From assembly GCA_945862435.1 (NCBI GenBank), contig CAMAXX010000018.1:1-55294 (forward strand): 55,294 nucleotides of DNA, given 5' to 3'. This DNA is from Pseudorhodobacter antarcticus (GTDB lineage: Bacteria > Pseudomonadota > Alphaproteobacteria > Rhodobacterales > Rhodobacteraceae). Numbering within the stretch: position 1 is the first letter of the stretch; the number at the start of each line of letters is the position of its first letter. The notes under the pieces are model-generated. The model was not told the origin of the DNA and searched no databases. It saw only the letters and a program-made list of their open reading frames with translations. The position numbers and the translations under genes are program-made. Positions 26,785 to 35,479 of this stretch are shown here, piece after piece.

Positions 26785-28788
26785 TCATTCGAACTCCAAA
26801 ATAACTTCGTCCACCTTCAAGCTGGCCCCCGCGCTGGCACGAACGGCTTTGACCACGCCTTTGCGTTCGGCCTTTAGGATGTTTTCCATTTTCATCGCCT
26901 CGACCGTGGCCAGCGCTTGACCTTCTTGCACCTCGTCCCCTGCTGCTACCATAACATTGGTCACCAAACCTGGCATTGGGCACAAAAGAAACTTCGATGT
27001 ATCGGGCGGGGTCTTTTCCAGCATCAGTTTCGCCAGCTCTGCCTGACGCGGCGTGCGCACATGGCATTTCAAATCTGCCCCGCGCAGACGCAAACGGAAC
27101 CCGCCCGAGATTTTGGCAACCTTCATCACCAGCGGGCTGCCATCGACGACCAGTTTGGCCAATGGCTGTCCCGGTGTCCAATCTGATGCAACCCGCACAA
27201 CCAGGCCACCCGCAAAGTGAACCGATGACCCATCATGGTCGGCCGCAATTTTTACAGTATGCTCAGCGCCTTGCAGGGTCACAACCCAATCATCCCCCAC
27301 GCGGCGTTCGTGGTTGTCCATCGTGCCCGACACTTTGGTGCGGCGAATTTCGGCCACGCGGTTCATCGCAGCGGCAGCGGCCGCCACACGCACGATTGTG
27401 CCTTCGTCCAATGTCGCGCCTTGAAACCCTTCGGGATATTCTTCAGCAATAAAAGCCGTGGTGATATTGCCCGAAATGAACCGCGGATGATCCATCACCG
27501 CGCCCACAAACGGCAAGTTATGGCCGATGCCTTCCACCTCGAACGTATCAAGGGCAAGGCGCATCTCGTCAATCGCGCCCGTGCGGGTAGGGGCCCATGT
27601 GCACAGTTTCGCAATCATCGGGTCGTAAAACATCGAAATCTCGCCGCCCTCGAACACGCCGGTATCATTGCGCACAATCCCACCCGTGGCCGTAGCCCCT
27701 TCGACAGGCGGGCGATAGCGCGTCAGGCGGCCGATAGACGGCAAAAAGTTGCGATACGGATCTTCAGCATACAGGCGGCTTTCCATCGCCCAGCCGTTGA
27801 TTTTTAGATCTGATTGGGCAAAGGGCAGCTTTTCACCCGCCGCCACGCGGATCATCTGTTCCACCAAATCCACACCCGTGATTAACTCAGTTACGGGATG
27901 TTCCACCTGAAGGCGGGTGTTCATTTCCAGAAAATAGAAATTGCGCGCGCCATCGACGATAAATTCCACCGTCCCCGCCGATGTATAGCCCACTGCCCGC
28001 GCCAGCGCGCATGCCTGCTCGCCCATAGATTTGCGCGTGGCCTCATCCAGAAACGGCGAGGGAGCCTCCTCGATCACCTTTTGATTGCGGCGCTGGATCG
28101 AACATTCCCGCTCGTGCAAATATAAGATATTGCCATGCTGATCGGCCAATATCTGAATTTCGATATGGCGCGGCTGCGTGACGAACTTTTCAATGAAAAT
28201 GCGGTCATCACCAAAACTTGCTGCCGCCTCATTCTTGGACGATCCGAACCCTTCGCGTGCCTCGGCGTCGTTCCAAGCAATGCGCATCCCCTTACCGCCT
28301 CCGCCTGCCGATGCCTTAATCATCACAGGGTATCCGATTTGGGTGGCAATCTTGACCGCCTCGTCGGCGTCGGCAATCAATCCCATATGGCCGGGCACAG
28401 TCGAAACCCCCGCCTTTTGGGCGATTTTTTTGGACGTAATCTTATCACCCATTGCCTCAATCGCGGAGGATGGCGGGCCGATAAACGCCACACCAGCAGC
28501 CTCTAGCGCGGCCGCAAAATTCATGTTTTCCGACAAAAACCCATAGCCTGGATGCACCGCTTCGGCCCCCGTCGCCTTAATCGCCGCCATGATCTTATCA
28601 ATCATGATATAGCTTTGCGCAGCAGGGGACGCCCCAATATGCACCGCCTCATCGGCCATTTTCACATGCAGCGCGCCGCGGTCTGCATCTGAATAGACCG
28701 CCACCGTTTTGATACCCATTTTGCGGGCAGTTTTAATCACGCGGCAGGCAATCTCGCCCCGATTTGCAATGAGGATTTTCTTAAACAT
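26785..28788 (-). CDS. pccA: Propionyl-CoA carboxylase alpha (biotin) subunit
   Basis: Carboxylates biotin with ATP and bicarbonate; 667 residues. Domains in order: biotin carboxylase (MFKKILIANRGEIACRVI start; ATP-grasp with ASAGGGGKGMR; NTRLQVEHPVTE near 290), a central BT-like linker, and a C-terminal biotinyl domain with VEAMKMEN, whose K633 is biotinylated. ATG 28788 has AGGAG upstream. The partner pccB is about 1.9 kb upstream on the same strand, with three small genes between. A hairpin lies just before the ribosome site. Confidence 0.95.
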   Translation of the reverse strand: MFKKILIANRGEIACRVIKTARKMGIKTVAVYSDADRGALHVKMADEAVHIGASPAAQSYIMIDKIMAAIKATGAEAVHPGYGFLSENMNFAAALEAAGVAFIGPPSSAIEAMGDKITSKKIAQKAGVSTVPGHMGLIADADEAVKIATQIGYPVMIKASAGGGGKGMRIAWNDAEAREGFGSSKNEAAASFGDDRIFIEKFVTQPRHIEIQILADQHGNILYLHERECSIQRRNQKVIEEAPSPFLDEATRKSMGEQACALARAVGYTSAGTVEFIVDGARNFYFLEMNTRLQVEHPVTELITGVDLVEQMIRVAAGEKLPFAQSDLKINGWAMESRLYAEDPYRNFLPSIGRLTRYRPPVEGATATGGIVRNDTGVFEGGEISMFYDPMIAKLCTWAPTRTGAIDEMRLALDTFEVEGIGHNLPFVGAVMDHPRFISGNITTAFIAEEYPEGFQGATLDEGTIVRVAAAAAAMNRVAEIRRTKVSGTMDNHERRVGDDWVVTLQGAEHTVKIAADHDGSSVHFAGGLVVRVASDWTPGQPLAKLVVDGSPLVMKVAKISGGFRLRLRGADLKCHVRTPRQAELAKLMLEKTPPDTSKFLLCPMPGLVTNVMVAAGDEVQEGQALATVEAMKMENILKAERKGVVKAVRASAGASLKVDEVILEFE

Positions 28789-28806
28789 GGGCAAGCTCCT
28801 GATAGG

Positions 28807-28832
28807 GCCACAGGCGGGCCAAGGCCCGTGGC
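28807..28832 (-). promoter_or_regulatory. Hairpin in the pccA leader
   Basis: On the minus strand GCCACGGGCC-TT-GGCCCG...GTGGC forms a strong stem ending about 20 bases before the pccA start, between the terminator at 28853 and the ribosome site. It could limit read-through or protect the 5' end; no known riboswitch consensus is seen. Confidence 0.4.
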
Positions 28833-28852
28833 AAAATGCGCTGCGCGCAAGC

Positions 28853-28888
28853 AAAAAGGGCCAAGCGGGCAGACAGCCCGTTTGACCC
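28853..28888 (-). terminator. Intrinsic terminator after the small lipoprotein gene
   Basis: On the minus strand two 13-base arms (28876-28888 and 28858-28870, with one wobble and one mismatch) and a 5-base loop are followed by TTTTT. It lies 35 bases after the lipoprotein stop and points at pccA. Confidence 0.7.
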
Positions 28889-28922
28889 TAAATGCGCAAC
28901 TGGCCCTAAGGCCGAAAGTGTT

Positions 28923-29126
28923 TTAGTAGCGCGCGCCGCAGACGCTAACGTCGTCGCAAACTGTTCCGAACAATCCGCCGATAATCGCGCCCGTATACAA
29001 ATTGCCGCCCGTGACAGACGTAAGCGCAGCGCCAACGCCCGCACCCAAAAGGCCGCGCTGGATGTCATTGTCCAAACAAGCTGTAAGCGGCATGGCCAAA
29101 AGGCCAAGCATAATAAATTTCCGCAT
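28923..29126 (-). CDS. Small glycine-rich lipoprotein
   Basis: A precursor of 67 residues with a lipoprotein signal: MRKFIMLGLLAMPLTAC ends in an LTAC lipobox. The mature part is glycine-rich with a zipper-like GAGVGAALTSVTGGNLYTGAIIGG, suited to membrane insertion. ATG 29126 has GAGG 6 bases upstream; the longer frame to 29270 has no support. It has its own AT-rich upstream region and is flanked by terminators on both sides. Small lipoproteins of this kind are frequent in Rhodobacterales; function unknown. Confidence 0.72.
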   Translation of the reverse strand: MRKFIMLGLLAMPLTACLDNDIQRGLLGAGVGAALTSVTGGNLYTGAIIGGLFGTVCDDVSVCGARY

Positions 29127-29214
29127 GATTTGCCTCGATAGTTTGTTGTTATTAATTTCAAGTCTATAGAATCTCTTTCCATTTGGGAAGAAATTTCTGC
29201 AAAGGTCATGCACC

Positions 29215-29245
29215 AAAAAAACGACCCAACCCTTGCGAGGCTGGG
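29215..29245 (-). terminator. Intrinsic terminator after the 133-residue gene
   Basis: On the minus strand CCCAGCC, a 7-base loop and GGTTGGG (one G-U pair) are followed three bases later by seven Ts (plus-strand A-run 29215-29221). It ends the transcript of the gene at 29416-29817, before the lipoprotein gene. Confidence 0.72.
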
Positions 29246-29415
29246 CCAGTTCAAAGGGATCGTATAACAAGCAAGGCCCTTGGTCACGTCAAGTGAGGTA
29301 ACGCATACCGCACAGGGCCGAATTCCAGTGTCGGCCAAGCGCGGCGCGCGCGCAAATGGCAATATGTCGCATCTCGCCCACTGCGCCAAAACTTGCCGAT
29401 CTGCCGAAAGCGCGC

Positions 29416-29817
29416 TCATTCCTCGTCATCCTCGTTATCCCAATCCGAAAAGTCCATCGCAGGGGCATTTTCATCAAAAACTTCGGGAAAGGATACGGCG
29501 GCGCGTTTGACATCTATGCGCAGCATCGCGTCATAGCTGGCGGGGTTAAATGGATCTTCCGCAGGCACAACCTCGCGGCCCAGCAGCCACGACAGGCGGC
29601 CTGCGTCCAAATTGCCCCGTTCGAACGGTTCTTCGCCGAACTGCGCCCAAAGTGCCGCCATAAATCCAGCATCTGCCAGTTTATCGGCATTCTTGCGGTC
29701 TGCATACCGCTCGCGCCGCACCAGTTTGGTGGTGCCATCCTTGTGGTTGGCACGCCGAATGGTGAATTGATAATCCGAACCGGGCAAGCGCCCCGGAAAT
29801 CCGCGATGTTTTAGCAT
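29416..29817 (-). CDS. Hypothetical protein with acidic tail, inside the pcc locus
   Basis: A protein of 133 residues that I do not recognise. The N-terminal part is basic (RRANHKDGTTKLVRRERYADRKNA) and the last 15 residues are strongly acidic (DWDNEDDEE end). There is no signal peptide or membrane helix. The ribosome site AAGGGGG is 5 bases before ATG 29817, so it is probably translated well. Codon use resembles its neighbours. It lies between pccB and pccA, closed off by a terminator at 29215. Confidence 0.65.
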   Translation of the reverse strand: MLKHRGFPGRLPGSDYQFTIRRANHKDGTTKLVRRERYADRKNADKLADAGFMAALWAQFGEEPFERGNLDAGRLSWLLGREVVPAEDPFNPASYDAMLRIDVKRAAVSFPEVFDENAPAMDFSDWDNEDDEE

Positions 29818-29924
29818 ATCAGCCCCCTTTGCCTGCGCGCCAAGTGGCCTGCTTGCGCAAGGAGGGTGCTGTCACAAAGCGGGCGCGCGCTCAAGGGAGT
29901 GATATGCTGTATGATCTTGGCATG

Positions 29925-29965
29925 AAAAAAGGCGGGCGCGGCCATATCGGCCCTTTGCGCCCGCC
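29925..29965 (-). terminator. Strong intrinsic terminator on the minus strand
   Basis: On the minus strand GGCGGGCGC-type arms (9 bp, 29931-29939 with 29957-29965) enclose an inner GGCC-ATATC-GGCC stem and are followed by six Ts (plus-strand A-run 29925-29930). It ends whatever transcript crosses 29970-30289 and precedes the gene at 29817 by about 100 bases. Confidence 0.75.
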
Positions 29966-29969
29966 CAAT

Positions 29970-30220
29970 GCCAAAGCTTCCTGCCTGCGCGCAGCCTTTA
30001 TCGGCTGCTTGCGCATCGGGCCGCGCCTGCAAACGCAGACCCAAAATCCGGCGCAGCGCTATGTCCCAGCGCGGCGCGGTTATAGGATTGGAAGCTGTGC
30101 AAATCTGTGCTGCTCGACACGTTTTAGTCCATTTTTTTGCGGGGGGCGTGCTTGTTGCCGCCCCCTTCACCGAGGGATAGGCGGCTTGAGCCCCGCCCAA
30201 GCCCACGTTACAGCATAATA
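29970..30220 (-). ncRNA. Candidate structured non-coding RNA (or long 3' UTR) between DUF6497 gene and the next gene
   Basis: A 470-base gap (29818-30289) has no convincing coding frame on either strand. On the minus strand it starts with an AT-rich stretch containing TATTAT (30215-30220, a possible -10). It then becomes GC-rich with stable stems: GGGGGCG/CGCCCCC at 30142-30165 and GCCGCC/GGCGGC just upstream of that. It finishes at the strong terminator at 29925-29965, giving a possible RNA of about 280 bases. I compared it mentally with tmRNA, SRP RNA, RNase P RNA and 6S RNA and found no diagnostic motif. It could equally be the 3' UTR of the DUF6497 gene. Confidence 0.3.
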
Positions 30221-30289
30221 TTCCAAAATCAAAAGGAAAAATGAAATTTTGTTTTGTTATCAAATTGGAAACTATATGCTGTAGCTGCA

Positions 30290-30667
30290 TCAGAAAATCT
30301 CTCTACTACAGGTAGAGCCGTTGATCGAAAAGACTTCAAAATACTGCGTTGCCTCTGGGTCTGACACACCAAATTCCACCGCGCGGTCGGCGAATGACAC
30401 CAAAACGAAGGGCGCGGCAACGCCCTTTTCTGCCAGTTTGCCGATGACATAGCTTTGGCATAACGCCACCAAATCCGCTTCTGTCACCTCATAGCTGACA
30501 CTGCCGCTCAGTTTTGCAATTGCTGGGGCGACAAAGCGAAAGCGTGGCGCAGGGCCTTCGGGGCCGATGCTGTTCCAGATAATGTCTAGCAGGGTAACCG
30601 CTTGGCCAGATGGCACCGCAATAACAGCGTCGCTCCCTTGGGTGATGTCAAAATTTTCCTGGTCCAT
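30290..30667 (-). CDS. DUF6497-like protein downstream of pccB
   Basis: A protein of 125 residues. The VPSGQAVTLLDIIW, PRFRFVAPAIAK and DPEATQYFEVFSINGSTC segments match my memory of the DUF6497 family in Rhodobacterales. It has no clear signal peptide at this start, and contains two cysteines. It begins 10 bases after the pccB stop, so it is co-transcribed with pccB. Function unknown; linkage to propionyl-CoA carboxylase is a positional clue only. Confidence 0.7.
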   Translation of the reverse strand: MDQENFDITQGSDAVIAVPSGQAVTLLDIIWNSIGPEGPAPRFRFVAPAIAKLSGSVSYEVTEADLVALCQSYVIGKLAEKGVAAPFVLVSFADRAVEFGVSDPEATQYFEVFSINGSTCSREIF

Positions 30668-30676
30668 CGGGGCAAC

Positions 30677-32203
30677 CTACAGAGGAATATTGTCGTGCTT
30701 TTTCCACGGGTTCATCAGCTTTTTACCGCGCAGGCTGGCAAAGGCACGCGCCACGCGGCGGCGGGTGGAATGGGGGCGGATCACCTCGTCGATAAATCCC
30801 TTTTCGGCGGCAACAAAGGGGTTGGCAAAGCGGTCTTCATATTCCTGTGTCAGGCGGGCAATCTCGCCCGCATCTTTGCCGCGGTAAATGATCTCTGTCG
30901 CCCCCTTGGCCCCCATAACCGCCACTTCGGCAGTGGGCCAAGCATAGTTGAAATCGCCGCGCAACGGCTTGCTGGACATCACAACATAAGCCCCGCCATA
31001 GGCCTTGCGGGTGATAACAGTCACCTTGGGCACTGTCGCCTCGCCATAGGCAAATAGCAGTTTTGCGCCGTGCTTAATCACCCCGCCCAGCTCTTGCTGC
31101 ACACCGGGCAGAAAACCTGGCACATCAACCAACGTCAGGATCGGAATTTCAAACGCATCGCAAAACCGCACAAAACGGGCAGCTTTGCGGGCGCTGTCAA
31201 TATCAAGGCAGCCCGCCAGCACCATCGGCTGATTGGCCACCACGCCCACAGTCTGCCCTTCGATGCGCACAAACCCCGTGATGATATTGGCCGCAAATTC
31301 GCGCTGAATTTCAAAAAAATCGCCCTCATCAGCAATTTTCAGCACCAATTCCTTCATATCATAGGGCTGGTTCGGATTGTCAGGGATAAGGGTGTCAAGG
31401 CTGGGATCCAGCCGCGCAGGGTCGTCAAAAAACGGGCGCACAGGGGCCTTTTCGCGGTTGTTCAGAGGCAGAAAGTCGATCAGGCGGCGCACTTCGGCCA
31501 GCGCCTCGACATCGTTTTCAAAGGCGTCATCAGCAACCGATGATTTCTTGGTATGCGTGGCCGACCCGCCCAGCTCGTCTGCCGAAACAGCCTCATTGGT
31601 GACGGTTTTCACCACATCAGGCCCCGTGACAAACATATAACTGCTGTCTTTGACCATAAAAATAAAATCCGTCATCGCGGGCGAATACACCGCCCCCCCC
31701 GCGCATGGCCCCATGATAAGGCTAATCTGCGGCACCACGCCCGATGCCATGATATTGCGCTGAAACACCTCGGCGTAACCTGCAAGGCTGGCCACGCCTT
31801 CCTGAATGCGCGCGCCGCCACTGTCGGCAATCCCCACAATCGGCGCGCCGTTCTGAATGGCCATATCCATAATTTTGCAAATCTTTTTCGACTGCGTTTC
31901 CGAAAGCGATCCGCCAAAAACCGTGAAATCTTGGGCATAGACATAGATCATCCGCCCATTCACCGTGCCCCAACCCGTGACCACGCCGTCCCCTGCGGGG
32001 CGCTCGGATTCCATGCCAAAATCGGTGCAGCGATGGGTGACAAACATGTCAAATTCTTCAAAGCTGCCCTCATCCATCAACAACTCGATCCGCTCGCGCG
32101 CGGTCAGTTTGCCCTTGGCGTGCTGGGCCGCAATCCTCCGCGCGCCGCCGCCCAGACGCGCCACATCGCGCCGCGCTTCCAGCTGTTCTAGGATGTCTTT
32201 CAT
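30677..32203 (-). CDS. pccB: Propionyl-CoA carboxylase beta (carboxyltransferase) subunit
   Basis: Transfers CO2 from carboxybiotin to propionyl-CoA, giving methylmalonyl-CoA; 508 residues, typical length. Two crotonase-like halves are visible: the N-terminal part with [18 protein letters not shown] and [16 protein letters not shown], and the C-terminal part with [14 protein letters not shown] and [16 protein letters not shown]. The acyl-CoA oxyanion glycines (GGAR and YGGAY) are present. ATG 32203 has a GAGGGG site; the frame upstream to 32464 is not coding. A PccR-type site cluster lies 72-115 bases upstream. Confidence 0.95.
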   Translation of the reverse strand: MKDILEQLEARRDVARLGGGARRIAAQHAKGKLTARERIELLMDEGSFEEFDMFVTHRCTDFGMESERPAGDGVVTGWGTVNGRMIYVYAQDFTVFGGSLSETQSKKICKIMDMAIQNGAPIVGIADSGGARIQEGVASLAGYAEVFQRNIMASGVVPQISLIMGPCAGGAVYSPAMTDFIFMVKDSSYMFVTGPDVVKTVTNEAVSADELGGSATHTKKSSVADDAFENDVEALAEVRRLIDFLPLNNREKAPVRPFFDDPARLDPSLDTLIPDNPNQPYDMKELVLKIADEGDFFEIQREFAANIITGFVRIEGQTVGVVANQPMVLAGCLDIDSARKAARFVRFCDAFEIPILTLVDVPGFLPGVQQELGGVIKHGAKLLFAYGEATVPKVTVITRKAYGGAYVVMSSKPLRGDFNYAWPTAEVAVMGAKGATEIIYRGKDAGEIARLTQEYEDRFANPFVAAEKGFIDEVIRPHSTRRRVARAFASLRGKKLMNPWKKHDNIPL

Positions 32204-32274
32204 GGCAGCCCCTCTTTGGCATTTCGCGCGACCATACTTGTCTAGCCCCCCACAGCAAAGCGCAATTCGGTAAA

Positions 32275-32318
32275 TTTGCAAATAGTTGCCAAGGTAGCAT
32301 CTGCAAACTGCAAATTTG
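32275..32318. promoter_or_regulatory. PccR-type binding sites between pccB and the MFS gene
   Basis: A perfect TTTGCAAA (32275-32282) is followed by a TTGCCAA variant and then two direct CTGCAAA units (32301-32314) ending in AAATTTG. ScfR/PccR regulators are reported, as I recall, to bind paired TTTGCAAA elements. The cluster sits between divergent pccB and the efflux gene, so it could control both. Confidence 0.65.
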
Positions 32319-32469
32319 ATAATACTCCCCCACTTGGCTTTGCCCGCGCCCTGCCCTATAGCGGTAGCATTATCTATTTGCGCCGCGCCACTTACAGCCC
32401 AACCGTTACCGCCACATCGGGCGGCGAAACTGCTGGCGCACTTTTCAATTATAAAATGAGCCAAAATCC

Positions 32470-33672
32470 GTGACCACTCCCGTATTTCTAAACCGCGCCA
32501 CCCCGCCCAGCATCGTCACCCTTACTCTGCTGGCGGGCATCTCGGCCCTGTCGATGAATATCTTTCTGCCGTCCTTGCCGATGATGGCGCAGTATTTCAA
32601 CGTGCCCTACGGCGTGATGCAGCAATCCGTCTCGCTGTATCTGGCGCTATCGGCCGTGCTGCAAATCCTGATTGGCCCGCTGTCCGACCGCTACGGCCGC
32701 CGCCCCATCATGATCGGCGCGCTGGCGCTGTTTTTGCTGGCCACACTCGGCAGCATTCTGGCCCCGACGGCAGGGGTATTTCTGTTCTTTCGCATGATGC
32801 AGGCTGTTGTTGCCGCAGGAACCGTCCTATCGCGCGCCGTGATCCGCGATATGGTGTCCGATGCGCGCGCCGCCTCGATGATCGCCTATGTCACCATGGG
32901 CATGTCACTGGTTCCGATGATTGGCCCGTCCATTGGCGGCCTGTTGGATCAGGCCTATGGCTGGCAAGCCAGTTTTGCCTTTTTGGGCATTTCGGGCGCG
33001 CTGGTGCTGGTGCTGACCTATGCCGATTTGGGTGAAACGCACCCCGCCTCTGATGTCAGCCTTAGCGGCCAGTTTCGCCAATACCCGCAACTTTTAGTGT
33101 CCCTGCCATTTTGGGGCTATGCAGGGGCTGCGGCCTTTGCAAGTGGCGCATTCTTTGCCGCCCTTGGCGGCGCGCCGTTTGTCGCAAGCGATGTGTTCGG
33201 CCTGACCCCCGCGCAAACGGGCCTTTACTTTGGCCTGATAGCCCTTGGATACACCGCTGGCAATTATCTGGCAGGGCGCTATTCGGTGCGCTTTGGCATG
33301 AACAACATGGTGTTAATGGGCGCGCTGATCACTTTTGCAGGCATGGCCGCGCTTGCGCTGTTCAGTTTGGCAGGCATCAAAGGGGCCATACTTTTCTTTG
33401 GCCTGATGGCAGTGATGGGGGTGGGCAATGGCGTGTCGCTGCCCTCCGCCAACGCAGGGATATTGTCAGTGCGGCCCGATTTGGCGGGGTCGGCCTCGGG
33501 CCTAGGCGGCGCGCTGATGATGGGGGGCGGGGCGGCGCTGGCCGCGCTTGCAGGCGCGCTTCTGCATCACGGCACAGGCGAAATGCCACTGGTTCTGGTC
33601 ATGCTCGGCTCGGCCACGGCGTCGGTTTTGTGCATTCTGGCGGTGATGCGCTGGCAGAGGCCGCCGCGTTAA
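32470..33672 (+). CDS. Bcr/CflA-family MFS efflux transporter
   Basis: A 12-helix major facilitator protein of 400 residues. The loop after helix 2 has [14 protein letters not shown] (MFS motif A), and helix 5 carries the G-x-x-x-G-P pattern of drug exporters ([12 protein letters not shown]). It starts at GTG 32470, divergent from pccB. Substrates of this family include bicyclomycin and sulfonamides, but this member is unassigned. Its place between pccB and pccR, sharing the PccR-type sites, raises the possibility that it exports an organic acid. Confidence 0.85.
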   Translation: MTTPVFLNRATPPSIVTLTLLAGISALSMNIFLPSLPMMAQYFNVPYGVMQQSVSLYLALSAVLQILIGPLSDRYGRRPIMIGALALFLLATLGSILAPTAGVFLFFRMMQAVVAAGTVLSRAVIRDMVSDARAASMIAYVTMGMSLVPMIGPSIGGLLDQAYGWQASFAFLGISGALVLVLTYADLGETHPASDVSLSGQFRQYPQLLVSLPFWGYAGAAAFASGAFFAALGGAPFVASDVFGLTPAQTGLYFGLIALGYTAGNYLAGRYSVRFGMNNMVLMGALITFAGMAALALFSLAGIKGAILFFGLMAVMGVGNGVSLPSANAGILSVRPDLAGSASGLGGALMMGGGAALAALAGALLHHGTGEMPLVLVMLGSATASVLCILAVMRWQRPPR

Positions 33673-33689
33673 ATCCTTGACGCGCGCAG

Positions 33690-33717
33690 TTTGCAAAGCC
33701 AAACTTGAGTTTGCAAA
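33690..33717. promoter_or_regulatory. PccR-type autoregulatory sites before pccR
   Basis: Two perfect TTTGCAAA octamers start at 33690 and 33710, 20 bases apart, with a half-related AAACTTG between. They end 12 bases before the pccR ATG, covering the expected promoter or ribosome region, which fits autorepression. Confidence 0.68.
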
Positions 33718-33729
33718 TAGGGGGCTGAC

Positions 33730-35127
33730 ATGGCCATTCAAAAACTATACGCGGGCGCAAAACTGCGCGAACTGCGGGGCCGCCTTGCCCTAACCCAGCG
33801 CGCCTTTTCGGGCAAGCTCGGCGTGTCCCTGCCTTATCTGAACCAAATGGAAAACAACCACCGCCCCGTGTCCGCCGCAGTGCTGCTGGCGCTGGCCAGC
33901 GAGTTTGGCCTGGATGTAACCGAGCTAAACGCCGGCGAGGGCGAGCGTTTGGTTTCCAACATGCGTGAAGCCTTGGCCGACCCAATCTTTGCAAAATCCG
34001 CCCCGCCGCTGGCGGATCTGCGCCTTGCCGCCAGCAATGCCCCCGCCCTTGCCCGCGCCTTTCTTGATCTGCACCACGCCTACCGCCAAAGCCATGAGCG
34101 CCTTGCCAGTTTAGATGAGGCTTTGGGCCGCGATGACGCCACCCTGCGTGCCAGTCCGTGGGATGAGGTGCGCGATTTCTTTCATTACTGCGACAATTAC
34201 GTCGATGCTGTCGACCGCGCCGCCGAACATTTTGCCAGCGCCGCCCCCGCTGGCCAAGACATGCTGATTACCGCCACCGAAGCTTTGGCCAAGCGCGGGA
34301 TAGAGACTGATTTTTCCACCGATGGCCCGCTGCGCCGCTATGATCCAGCCCAGCGGCGCCTGCACCTTGCCGCCCGCGCCGCGGCCCCCACCCGCCGCTT
34401 TCAGGCGCTGTACCAAGTGGCCCTACAAACCCAGAATGATCTGATCGAGGCGATGTTAGACCTTGCCCGTTTTCAATCACCCGAGGCGCGCGATATCGCC
34501 AAAATCGGCATGGCCAACTATTTTGCAGGCGCGGCGCTGATGCCCTACCGCGCCTTTCTGGCAGCAGCGAATGAAATGCGCCACGATCTGGAACGGCTGG
34601 CGGATATTTTTGGCGCGTCCATAGAACAGGTCGCGCACCGCCTGTCCACCTTGCAACGCCCGGGCGCAAAAGGCGTGCCGTTTTTCTTTGTGCGCGTCGA
34701 TCAGGCGGGCACCATCACCAAACGCCATTCCGCCACCCGCCTGCAATTTGCCCGTTTCGGCGGCGCTTGTCCTTTGTGGAACGTGCACCGCGCGTTTGAA
34801 ACCCCCGGCCATTTCCTGCGCCAACTGGCCGAAACGCCCGACGGGGTGCGCTACCTTTGCCTTGCGCGCGATGTCTCTAAACCGGGCGGGGCATACCTTG
34901 CCCCCGTGCGCCGTTATGCCATTGGTCTGGGGTGTGAAATCGCCCATGCAGGCGCGCTGGTTTATGCCGATGGGCTAGACCTGAAGGGCCGCTGCGATCC
35001 CATCGGCATTTCCTGCCGGATTTGCGAGCGTCCCGATTGCCACCAAAGGTCTGTCCCGCCGCTGGAGCGCCGCCTGTCGGTCAACCCCGATCAGCGCGGC
35101 ATCCTGCCCTATGACATTGCGCCCTAA
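33730..35127 (+). CDS. pccR: Short-chain fatty acyl-CoA regulator (ScfR family), PccR
   Basis: A regulator of 465 residues. Residues 9-65 are an XRE HTH (KLRELRGRLALTQRAFSGKL as key element, then SLPYLNQMENNHRPVS). The large C-terminal part is a DUF2083-like acyl-CoA-sensing domain and ends with a cysteine cluster (GISCRICERPDCHQR) typical of ScfR proteins. In Rhodobacter sphaeroides the homologue PccR controls propionyl-CoA carboxylase genes; position next to pccB and TTTGCAAA sites at both promoters support the same role here. Ribosome site GGGGG upstream of ATG 33730. Confidence 0.9.
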   Translation: MAIQKLYAGAKLRELRGRLALTQRAFSGKLGVSLPYLNQMENNHRPVSAAVLLALASEFGLDVTELNAGEGERLVSNMREALADPIFAKSAPPLADLRLAASNAPALARAFLDLHHAYRQSHERLASLDEALGRDDATLRASPWDEVRDFFHYCDNYVDAVDRAAEHFASAAPAGQDMLITATEALAKRGIETDFSTDGPLRRYDPAQRRLHLAARAAAPTRRFQALYQVALQTQNDLIEAMLDLARFQSPEARDIAKIGMANYFAGAALMPYRAFLAAANEMRHDLERLADIFGASIEQVAHRLSTLQRPGAKGVPFFFVRVDQAGTITKRHSATRLQFARFGGACPLWNVHRAFETPGHFLRQLAETPDGVRYLCLARDVSKPGGAYLAPVRRYAIGLGCEIAHAGALVYADGLDLKGRCDPIGISCRICERPDCHQRSVPPLERRLSVNPDQRGILPYDIAP

Positions 35128-35130
35128 CAG

Positions 35131-35364
35131 CTATTTCATCCGCGCCCATATCTGGTCTTTCAGCACCGCCCGCGCGCGGCGCAGATGCTCCTCGTATTCT
35201 TCGGTGATTAAATCCAGCCGCGATTCCGCGCGGTACACCGCTAAATTCACCGCATCATATTCGGCCACCACAGTGGCAAAATGCGCGTCCGTTCCCTTTA
35301 GCGCCGATATATTGGCAGACTTGTTCGGAAACTCATCGGCAAGGGCGTCTGGGGTATGGGGCAT
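35131..35364 (-). CDS. DUF465 / YdcH-like small helical protein
   Basis: A 77-residue, mostly helical, charged protein. The LADEFPNKSANISALKGTDAHFA and ETV-like EYDAVNLAVYRAESR positions (given by key residues L-A-D-E-F, D-A-H-F and E-Y-D) match the DUF465 family, and the C-terminal LRRARAVLKDQI fits too. Function unknown. Its stop is three bases from the pccR stop. Confidence 0.75.
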   Translation of the reverse strand: MPHTPDALADEFPNKSANISALKGTDAHFATVVAEYDAVNLAVYRAESRLDLITEEYEEHLRRARAVLKDQIWARMK

Positions 35365-35431
35365 GGAAACTTTCCCTCTATTTCTCCATCCTAACGCCTG
35401 CCCGCCCGCGCCGCATTGATCCTCATCAATA

Positions 35432-35479
35432 CGCTTCTCTTTTTTCCAAATATCCTCGGGGGCTCGGGGGCTAGCCCCC
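35432..35479 (-). repeat. Composite hairpin + GGATATTTT element, copy 2
   Basis: Read on the minus strand, directly after the betA stop: hairpin GGGGGC-TA-GCCCCC (35466-35479), then CCCCCGAGGATATTTGG and an A/G-rich end (35432-35462). The GAGTTAGGAAGG end of the best copies is replaced by AAAAAAGAGAAG here. Confidence 0.6.

Noticed and set aside
29970-30220. Permuted tmRNA or 6S RNA
   Set aside because: No T-loop GTTCGA-type sequence, no tag reading frame ending in AVAA/ALAA, and no clear 6S bubble; left as an unassigned candidate.
29811-30290. 159-residue minus-strand frame in the pcc gap
   Set aside because: No ribosome site, no domain, and it runs through the terminator hairpin at 29925-29965 and other stems; better seen as non-coding.
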